DNA from: Christensenella timonensis
Lineage (GTDB): Bacteria > Bacillota > Clostridia > Christensenellales > Christensenellaceae
Direction: 5' to 3'
Assembly: GCF_900087015.1 (NCBI RefSeq)
Contig: NZ_FLKP01000002.1
Coordinates: 1,550,001-1,614,000, forward strand
DNA: 64,000 nucleotides
Under the pieces are notes generated by a model, which saw nothing but the letters and a program-made list of their open reading frames with translations, was not told the origin of the DNA and ran no database searches. A program made the position numbers and the translations under genes. Positions 10,056 through 16,088 of the stretch are shown here, one piece after another; the first letter of the stretch is position 1, and every line of letters starts with the position of its first letter.

Positions 10056-11384
10056 ATGGAAAAATATTTTCATTCGGTGCGTCTGGAAAAAGAAAAGTGC
10101 TCCGGATGTACCAATTGTATCAAAAGGTGCCCGACGGAAGCGATCAGGGTACAAAAAGGAAAGGCAAAGATATTGGCCGAGCGCTGCATCGACTGTGGCG
10201 AATGTATCCGCGTTTGTCCTTACCATGCTAAAAATGCGGTGACGGATCCGCTTTCCAGTATCAATAATTACAAATATAAAATTGCGCTGCCCGCTCCTGC
10301 TCTGTATGCGCAGTTCAAGCTGCTCGATAACAGAGACCGGGTCGAGCGCATCCTGACGGCCTTAAAATCAATGGGCTTTGACGATGTGTTTGAAGTGGCG
10401 CGCGGGGCGGAAATCTGCTCCAAGGCGATTGCGGAAGAATTGAGGACGCGGAACAAACGGCCGCTGATCTCGTCCGCCTGTCCCGCCGTGGTGCGCTTGA
10501 TACAAGTCAATTTTCCGGAGCTTCTTGACAATGTCGTCAACGTGGACGCGCCTGTGGAAGTAGCCGCTAAGGTCGCAAAACGTGAATTTGCCGAAAAGAA
10601 TAATGTGGATATTTCGGAGATCGGGGCTTATTTCATTACGCCGTGTCCGGCAAAGATGACAAGTATTAAATCACCCTTGGCAAAGGAAAAAAGCGACGTC
10701 GACGGCGCGATCTCCATCCTTGAAGTATATGGTTTGCTGGCGGGACAGCTCAAAACCGTTGAAACCAAACGCTTTGAGGGCGAAAAAGCCTCCGCCAAAG
10801 GTATCGGATGGGCAAATAGCGGCGGGGAGGCGTTCGCGATCGGCGAAAAGAACGCGCTTTCCGTGGACGGCATCGCAAATGTCGCGCGTGCCCTTGAGGA
10901 TATCGAGAACGACAAACTGAAAGACCTGGATTATTTTGAAGGGCTGGCGTGCATCGGCGGCTGCGTCGGCGGCCCGCTGGTATTTGAAAGTTCATTTGTC
11001 GCACAATCCCGCGTCAATACGATATGCGATATCGTAGGGCTTGACCAGGGGGTGGAAAACCATGCCGAAGAGTATGCAAAAGAAGGCGTTGCTTCAACGG
11101 TCAAGACGATCGAGCCGCTGGATGTTATGAAGCTGGACGACGACAGGATGGTCGCACTCAAAAAAATACAGCAGATCGACGAACTGCTGGAAAAGCTGCC
11201 GGGTATGGATTGCGGGAGCTGCGGCGCGCCGAGCTGCCGGGCGCTTGCGGAAGATATCGTAAGGGGACATGCAACGGAGATGGATTGCGTCTTCATGCTC
11301 AAAGAAAAGGTGCGTTACCTGGCGGAGGAAATGGTGGATCTCGCCAGTAAGGATAAAGTAAGAGGGGACGGAGAAGAGGAATGA
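10056..11384 (+). CDS. Putative sensory [FeFe]-hydrogenase (HydS-like, group C/D type)
   Basis: 442 residues. Order: two [4Fe-4S] ferredoxin motifs (C15, C18, C21, C25 and C44, C47, C50, C54), an H-cluster-like domain (about 75-310), and a C-terminal RnfB-like Fe-S motif (C386, C389, C394, C411). The three H-cluster loops are altered. L1 reads SSACPAV (C142 kept, alanine where catalytic enzymes have the proton-transfer Cys). L2 reads TPCPAK with no glutamate after it. L3 reads LACIGGCVGG. All four ligand cysteines are present. The L1 Cys-to-Ala change is known from sensory HydS proteins. There is no PAS domain, which fits group D better than group C. It overlaps the next gene by ATGA. Confidence 0.82.
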   Translation: MEKYFHSVRLEKEKCSGCTNCIKRCPTEAIRVQKGKAKILAERCIDCGECIRVCPYHAKNAVTDPLSSINNYKYKIALPAPALYAQFKLLDNRDRVERILTALKSMGFDDVFEVARGAEICSKAIAEELRTRNKRPLISSACPAVVRLIQVNFPELLDNVVNVDAPVEVAAKVAKREFAEKNNVDISEIGAYFITPCPAKMTSIKSPLAKEKSDVDGAISILEVYGLLAGQLKTVETKRFEGEKASAKGIGWANSGGEAFAIGEKNALSVDGIANVARALEDIENDKLKDLDYFEGLACIGGCVGGPLVFESSFVAQSRVNTICDIVGLDQGVENHAEEYAKEGVASTVKTIEPLDVMKLDDDRMVALKKIQQIDELLEKLPGMDCGSCGAPSCRALAEDIVRGHATEMDCVFMLKEKVRYLAEEMVDLASKDKVRGDGEEE

Positions 11385-11719
11385 CAAATGCGCAATTGGC
11401 ACAGGAATTGGGACTGAAACTGCTTACGGCAGGGGTGGACGAAAAGGCAGAAGTGACTGACGGTTGCGTGTGCGACCTGCTTAGCTGGGTGATGGCGCGC
11501 GGCGAAGCCGGTATGGCATGGATCACCGTGCAAACGCACCTGAATGTCGTCGCCGTCGCCTGCCTGCATGATTTTGCATGTGTGATCATCCCGGAAGGGA
11601 TCGAGGTGCCGCAAGCGACGGTCGATAAGGCGGCGGAGGAAGGGATCGCGATCTATTCTTCGGCGAAAACGGCGTATGACTTGTGCTGCGGGCTGTGTAA
11701 GCTTGGGATAGGACAATAG
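11381..11719 (+). CDS. Second DRTGG-domain-like protein, hydrogenase-associated
   Basis: 112 residues, soluble. It is related in layout to the protein at 9256 (N-terminal helix QLAQELGLKLL, then a Cys motif and a DLLSWVM core), but has more cysteines: CVC near residue 30 and DLCCGLCK near the C-terminus. Four clustered C-terminal cysteines could hold a metal or sense redox, which is inference. It starts inside the stop of the HydS-like gene, so coupled translation and partnership are likely. Function unknown. Confidence 0.65.
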   Translation: MTNAQLAQELGLKLLTAGVDEKAEVTDGCVCDLLSWVMARGEAGMAWITVQTHLNVVAVACLHDFACVIIPEGIEVPQATVDKAAEEGIAIYSSAKTAYDLCCGLCKLGIGQ

Positions 11720-11723
11720 CTTT

Positions 11724-12416
11724 ATGCGGCTTGCCTACGATTTCCATATCCATTCTGCGCTCTCGCCATGTGCGGAAAACGATATGACCCCCAACAACAT
11801 TGTCAACATGGCAAAGCTGAAGGGGCTTGATGCGATCGCGGTATGCGACCATAACAGCACGAAGAACCTGCCTGCGGTGGCCAAAGTCGCCGAGGCAGCC
11901 GGTATCACCCTTTTGCCGGCAATGGAAATGACGACGGCAGAGGAAGTACATGTGCTGGCTCTTTTTGAAGATGTTCCTGCGGCGCTCGCCTTTGGCGATA
12001 TGGTTTATGAAGCACTCCCTGACATCCCCAACAAACCGGATTTTTTCGGGGAACAGCTGCTGATGGATGAAAATGACGAGGTGACGGGACGCCTGGATAA
12101 GCTGCTCATTTCCGCGCTGCCGTTCGGTATGGACGAATGTTGCGCGTTGATTGCGCAATACGGCGGCTATTCTGTTCCGGCGCATATCAACAAAGGGGCA
12201 AATTCCATACTTGCAAACCTTGGCTTTTTTCCACCCCAACTGAGCTTTAAAACCATTGAAGTCACCAAAGGGCTTGCAATCATAAACGATATATCAGGAT
12301 TCCAGCAGATCCACTCATCAGACGCGCATAACCTGTGGCAAATATCAGAGGCGGAGAATACGATCGAGGCGGAAGGAAATTCCGTCCGGGCGATCCTGAA
12401 AAAATTATGTGTATAA
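11724..12416 (+). CDS. PHP-domain protein (predicted metal-dependent phosphoesterase)
   Basis: 230 residues. The PHP motifs are DFHIHSALSPC at the N-terminus, CDHNS near residue 46, a glutamate near residue 73 (AMEMTTAEEVH), HINKG near residue 154, and SSDAHN near residue 200. These are the metal ligands of the family. The substrate is unknown; relatives hydrolyse nucleoside 3'-phosphates or histidinol phosphate. PHP genes recur in hydrogenase neighbourhoods of Clostridia, as far as I recall. It starts four bases after the preceding stop. Confidence 0.85.
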   Translation: MRLAYDFHIHSALSPCAENDMTPNNIVNMAKLKGLDAIAVCDHNSTKNLPAVAKVAEAAGITLLPAMEMTTAEEVHVLALFEDVPAALAFGDMVYEALPDIPNKPDFFGEQLLMDENDEVTGRLDKLLISALPFGMDECCALIAQYGGYSVPAHINKGANSILANLGFFPPQLSFKTIEVTKGLAIINDISGFQQIHSSDAHNLWQISEAENTIEAEGNSVRAILKKLCV

Positions 12417-12439
12417 ATTCACAAAAGGCGTGCATTGCG

Positions 12440-12453
12440 ATTGATAATATGGT
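12440..12453 (+). repeat. 14-base repeat ATTGATAATATGGT, copy 1
   Basis: An exact copy lies at 13630-13643. Both precede hydrogenase-subunit genes. It contains TGATAATAT, which could act as an extended -10, or it could be a regulator site. Confidence 0.6.
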
Positions 12454-12518
12454 AAAATATTTTTTGTGTGAAGAACAACCAATAAATTAAGGGTATGGAT
12501 GAAGGAGGCACTTTTTTG

Positions 12519-13004
12519 ATGACCAACACAGCAGAGAACCAGGTAAAATATGACGAACTGAAGGTTTATATCAGTGAAATGATGGAAAAACCGGGCCCGC
12601 TGATGCCGATCATGCAGAAAGCACAGGATATTTTCGGCGCTTTGTCGTTCGATGTCCAGCGTTTTATCTCGGAAGAAATGGGCATCCCAATGACGGACGT
12701 ATACGGCGTGGCGACTTTTTACTCGCAGTTCGCACTTGAACCGAAAGGCAAGCATGTGATCGGCGTATGCATGGGTACGGCTTGCTATGTTAAGAAAGCG
12801 GAAGGCGTTCTCAATGCACTGGCAGACGATTTACAGACCGCGCCCGGCAATACGACGCCGGACGGACTGTTTACGCTGGAAGCTACACGCTGCCTGGGAT
12901 GCTGCGGGTTAGCGCCGGTCATCATGATCGACGACCAGGTGTATGGCAGGCTGAAACCGGAAGATATCCCGGGGATATTGGACATTTACAGAAAGAAGCA
13001 ATAA
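12519..13004 (+). CDS. hndA: NAD(P)-dependent hydrogenase subunit, NuoE-like [2Fe-2S] protein
   Basis: 161 residues with the thioredoxin-like [2Fe-2S] fold of NuoE/HndA/HydC. The cluster cysteines are in GVCMGTACYVK (Cx4C) and RCLGCCGLAPV (Cx3C, with one extra Cys). It passes electrons between the flavin subunit (hndC, 14280) and the rest of the enzyme. AGGAGG lies ten bases before ATG 12519; a TTG at 12516 and an ATG at 12495 are alternatives. It is separated from hndBCD by a GHKL ATPase gene, a terminator and a promoter, an unusual split for subunits of one complex. Confidence 0.9.
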   Translation: MTNTAENQVKYDELKVYISEMMEKPGPLMPIMQKAQDIFGALSFDVQRFISEEMGIPMTDVYGVATFYSQFALEPKGKHVIGVCMGTACYVKKAEGVLNALADDLQTAPGNTTPDGLFTLEATRCLGCCGLAPVIMIDDQVYGRLKPEDIPGILDIYRKKQ

Positions 13005-13025
13005 TACTTTTTTGCGGGCGCGGCA

Positions 13026-13577
13026 ATGAAAGAGATTTCACTGCATATCATGGATATCGTCCAGAATTCGATCACGGCCAATGCAACGCTAGTCGAAGTC
13101 CGTTTGGATATCCAATATGCAAAAAATACAGTTTCGGTGACGATCAGGGACAATGGACGCGGCATGAGCAAAGAAATGCTCGAGCATGTGACCAGCCCGT
13201 TTGTCACGACGCGCACCACCCGCAGGGTAGGCTTGGGGATATCCCTTTTCCAGGCGGGGGCACAGGCAACCGGCGGGGAGTTCAGTATCGATTCTACGGA
13301 AGGCGTGGGAACGGTTGTCCGCGCCGTGTATGCTCTTGACCATCTGGACAGGCCGCCGATCGGCGATTTTGCGGGCACGCTGCACACTTTGATCGTCAGC
13401 AACCCTGACATTGATTTTTTGGTGGCGGTCGTGGTGGATGAATCGGAGGATGTGCTCGATACGCGGGAAGTAAAGCAGGTGCTTGGCGCAGATGTCCCGC
13501 TGGACACGCCGGATATATCGATCTGGCTGAAGGAAAACCTGGATGAAATGTTCAAACCGGAATATATCGATTTTTGA
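13026..13577 (+). CDS. GHKL-type ATPase (HATPase_c) with C-terminal extension
   Basis: 183 residues. The N-terminal 100 residues form a HATPase_c domain: N box DIVQNSITANA, G1 DNGRGM, G2 GLGISL. The remaining 80 residues show no domain I recognise. No phospho-accepting histidine domain or membrane segment is present. It follows hndA by 21 bases with no clear ribosome binding site, and a terminator comes directly after it. The position inside a hydrogenase gene set suggests a signalling role with the HydS-like protein, but this is inference. Confidence 0.8.
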   Translation: MKEISLHIMDIVQNSITANATLVEVRLDIQYAKNTVSVTIRDNGRGMSKEMLEHVTSPFVTTRTTRRVGLGISLFQAGAQATGGEFSIDSTEGVGTVVRAVYALDHLDRPPIGDFAGTLHTLIVSNPDIDFLVAVVVDESEDVLDTREVKQVLGADVPLDTPDISIWLKENLDEMFKPEYIDF

Positions 13578-13580
13578 ATG

Positions 13581-13616
13581 GCAATAAAAACAGGCTCTTG
13601 GCCTGTTTTTTATTGC
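13581..13616 (+). terminator. Intrinsic terminator ending the hndA/ATPase transcript
   Basis: GCAATAAAAACAGGC, loop TCTTG, then the complement with one extra T and a T6 run inside the stem. It separates the regulatory half of the hydrogenase region from hndBCD. Confidence 0.85.
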
Positions 13617-13629
13617 TTGGTTTTTCGGA

Positions 13630-13643
13630 ATTGATAATATGGT
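13630..13643 (+). repeat. 14-base repeat ATTGATAATATGGT, copy 2
   Basis: Identical to 12440-12453. Here it lies 20 bases upstream of the -35 of the hndBCD promoter. Confidence 0.6.
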
Positions 13644-13662
13644 TAATTTTTCACAAAAGCAG

Positions 13663-13691
13663 TTGCGCTGGCCTTATTATGTTGATATAAT
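13663..13691 (+). promoter_or_regulatory. Promoter of hndBCD
   Basis: TTGCGC, 17-base spacer, TATAAT: a strong sigma-A match. Transcription would begin near 13698 and leave a leader of about 170 bases before hndB. Confidence 0.8.
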
Positions 13692-13697
13692 AAAGAA

Positions 13698-13870
13698 GTA
13701 TAATTTGTGTTTTTTTTCACTATGTGAGAAGGAAAGCGCTTAAAAAGCCGCGCAAGCGGCTTATGTTTTGAATTATTACGGTACGCCGTTCACCGAAAAA
13801 AGAAGCGGCAGCCGGAAAATATGCCGGCATATCCATCCGGGCATAAAGAGGCTACTAAAGGGGAGAGGTA
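13698..13870 (+). promoter_or_regulatory. Long structured 5' leader of hndBCD
   Basis: About 170 untranslated bases. They contain an imperfect inverted repeat TTTTCAC-TAT-GTGAGAA (13714-13730), a hairpin with stem AAGCCGC and GCAA loop (13745-13762), and further GC-rich arms with CCGG and GCCGGC pairing potential (about 13805-13845). The first hairpin is not followed by a T run, so it is not a plain terminator. I do not match it to a riboswitch class I know. GGGGAGAGG precedes the hndB ATG. Confidence 0.5.
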
Positions 13871-14248
13871 ATGAAATCACTTCAGGAATTGGAAGCAATC
13901 AGGAAGAAAATGCAGGACAAGGTCGACGTCCGTAAAAATGATGCGGATAAACGTATCGTCGTCGGTATGGCGACATGCGGGATCGCGGCGGGTGCGCGCC
14001 CGGTACTGCAGGCGTTTGTTGATGAAGTCGCGACGCGCGGCCTAAACGACGTATCCGTATCGCAGACAGGCTGTATCGGCGTATGCCGTTTGGAGCCGAT
14101 CGCGGAGGTTTTCCTGCCGGGACAGGAGAAAGTGACCTATGTAAAAATGACGCCGGAAAAAGCCAAGAAAGTCATTGCAGAGCATATCGTTAACGGCAGG
14201 ATCGTTACGGAATATACGATTGGGTATGCGGAACAGAACAACGCTTAA
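13871..14248 (+). CDS. hndB: HndB-like thioredoxin-fold [2Fe-2S] protein of the hydrogenase
   Basis: 125 residues. Ferredoxin-like [2Fe-2S] domain with cysteines in MATCGIAAGA and in TGCIGVCRLEP; one Cx4C partner is replaced, since the first motif has a single Cys followed by GIAAG. It corresponds to HndB of the tetrameric NADP-reducing hydrogenase described in Desulfovibrio. It is the first gene of hndBCD, behind its own promoter. With three rather than four cysteines in the usual places, cluster binding needs checking. Confidence 0.85.
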   Translation: MKSLQELEAIRKKMQDKVDVRKNDADKRIVVGMATCGIAAGARPVLQAFVDEVATRGLNDVSVSQTGCIGVCRLEPIAEVFLPGQEKVTYVKMTPEKAKKVIAEHIVNGRIVTEYTIGYAEQNNA

Positions 14249-14279
14249 GCGACAGAATTTTGGGGAGGTTAACAGGTAA

Positions 14280-16070
14280 ATGGATTTTTATCGCTCACAT
14301 GTACTCGTGTGCGGAGGTACCGGATGTACTTCTTCCGGATCGGGGGAGATCATTGACAGGTTTGAAAATGGTCTGAAAGCACACGGATTGGAAAAGGAAG
14401 TCAAAGTAGTCAGAACCGGTTGTTTTGGGCTGTGCGAGGCAGGCCCGATTGTGATCGTTTATCCGGAAGGCTCTTTTTACAGCAGGGTAAAGCCTGACGA
14501 CGTGGAAGAGATCGTTGAGGAGCACCTTTTAAAAGGGCGCATCGTAGAACGTCTTTTGCATAAAGAAGAAGATGAGAGCGGCGTGGCAACGACGCTTGAC
14601 GATATCGAGTTCTATAAAAAACAAAATCGTGTGGCCCTTAGGAATTGCGGTGTGATCGATCCGGAGGTGATCGACGAATACATCGCTTTTGACGGTTATA
14701 AGGCCTTAGGCATCTGCCTGACCGAAAAGAAACCGCAGGAAGTCATCGACATCATCAAACAGTCCGGGCTGCGCGGCCGTGGGGGCGGCGGGTTCCCGAC
14801 CGGCCTCAAATGGCAGTTTGGCGCCGATGCGAAGGGGGATAAGAAGTACGTTATCTGTAATGCGGACGAGGGCGACCCGGGCGCGTTTATGGATCGTTCC
14901 GTTTTGGAGGGCGACCCGCATGCCGTTATTGAAGCGATGGCGATCGCAGGATATGCCATCGGAGCGGATACCGGTTATGTGTATGTGCGTGCAGAATATC
15001 CGATCGCTGTAAAGCGTTTACAGATTGCGATCGACCAGGCGAAAGAATATGGCCTGCTCGGAGAAAAGATTTTTGATACGGATTTCAGTTTTGATATTGA
15101 GATTCGCTTGGGCGCAGGCGCGTTCGTATGCGGGGAAGAAACGGCGTTGATGGAATCCATCGAAGGCCGCCGCGGCGAACCGAGGCCCAAACCGCCGTTT
15201 CCGGCAAACAAGGGCTTGTTTGGCAAACCGACGATCATCAATAACGTGGAAACACTGGCAAATATCCCGCAGATCATCTTAAAGGGTGCGGAATGGTTTG
15301 CTTCGATGGGGACGGAAAAATCCAAAGGGACGAAAGTATTTGCGCTAGGAGGCAAGATCAACAATACAGGCCTTGTGGAGATCCCGATGGGGACGACGCT
15401 GCGCGAGGTCATCTACGAGATCGGCGGCGGTATTCCGGACGGCAAGAAGTTCAAGGCGGCGCAGACAGGCGGCCCTTCGGGCGGCTGTATCCCGGCGGAG
15501 CACCTCGACCTGAAAATCGATTATGATACGCTGATGTCCATCGGCTCTATGATGGGCTCGGGCGGGTTGATCGTCATGGACGAAGATAACTGTATGGTAG
15601 ACGTCGCGAAATTCTTCCTGGATTTCACTGTCGATGAATCGTGCGGGAAATGCCCGCCGTGCCGGATCGGTACGAAGCGCATGCTGGAGATCCTCGAGCG
15701 CATCACGGATGGCAAGGGGAAACCGGGCGACATCGAAAAGCTGATCGAGCTTGGCGAAAGTATCAAGGCAGGCGCATTGTGCGGCCTTGGCAAGACGGCG
15801 CCGAACCCGGTTCTTTCCACGATCAAATATTTCAGGGATGAATATGAAGCGCATATTTATGATAAGCGTTGTCCTGCGGGCCAGTGCCAGCAGTTGCTCG
15901 TATACGAGATCATTCCTGAAAAATGTATCGGCTGCGGAATGTGCGCGAGGGTATGCCCCGCAGACGCTATCACAGGAGAAAAGAAGCAGCCGTATCACAT
16001 CGATCCGGATAAGTGCATCAAATGCGGCGCGTGCGTGGAAAAATGTAAGTTTGCCGCGATCAAGAGATAA
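14280..16070 (+). CDS. hndC: NAD(P)-dependent hydrogenase flavin subunit (NuoF/HydB/HndC type)
   Basis: 596 residues. Order: N-terminal thioredoxin-like [2Fe-2S] domain (C11, C16, then CFGLC), the NuoF core with the glycine-rich NAD/FMN motifs GRGGGGFPTGLKW and NADEGDPGAFMDR, an SLBB region, the [4Fe-4S] motif SCGKCPPCRIGT plus a later Cys, and a C-terminal pair of ferredoxin motifs (CIGCGMCARVC, CIKCGACVEKC). This is the NAD(P)H-oxidising, FMN-containing subunit and the proposed seat of electron bifurcation in HydABC-type enzymes. GGGGAGG lies 11 bases before the ATG. hndD follows after 18 bases. Confidence 0.95.
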   Translation: MDFYRSHVLVCGGTGCTSSGSGEIIDRFENGLKAHGLEKEVKVVRTGCFGLCEAGPIVIVYPEGSFYSRVKPDDVEEIVEEHLLKGRIVERLLHKEEDESGVATTLDDIEFYKKQNRVALRNCGVIDPEVIDEYIAFDGYKALGICLTEKKPQEVIDIIKQSGLRGRGGGGFPTGLKWQFGADAKGDKKYVICNADEGDPGAFMDRSVLEGDPHAVIEAMAIAGYAIGADTGYVYVRAEYPIAVKRLQIAIDQAKEYGLLGEKIFDTDFSFDIEIRLGAGAFVCGEETALMESIEGRRGEPRPKPPFPANKGLFGKPTIINNVETLANIPQIILKGAEWFASMGTEKSKGTKVFALGGKINNTGLVEIPMGTTLREVIYEIGGGIPDGKKFKAAQTGGPSGGCIPAEHLDLKIDYDTLMSIGSMMGSGGLIVMDEDNCMVDVAKFFLDFTVDESCGKCPPCRIGTKRMLEILERITDGKGKPGDIEKLIELGESIKAGALCGLGKTAPNPVLSTIKYFRDEYEAHIYDKRCPAGQCQQLLVYEIIPEKCIGCGMCARVCPADAITGEKKQPYHIDPDKCIKCGACVEKCKFAAIKR

Positions 16071-16088
16071 GAAAGGGGATAATGTGAT

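Noticed and set aside
10056-11384. HydS-like gene as the catalytic hydrogenase of the region
   Set aside because: L1 and L2 lack residues needed for fast turnover, while hndD has the full domain set.
13745-13762. Hairpin in the hndB leader as a terminator
   Set aside because: The stem is followed by ATGTTTTG rather than a T run, so it is kept only as leader structure.
13698-13870. Leader of hndBCD as a known riboswitch (TPP, FMN, SAM, c-di-GMP, THF, molybdenum cofactor)
   Set aside because: None of the core consensus strings I know for these classes is present.
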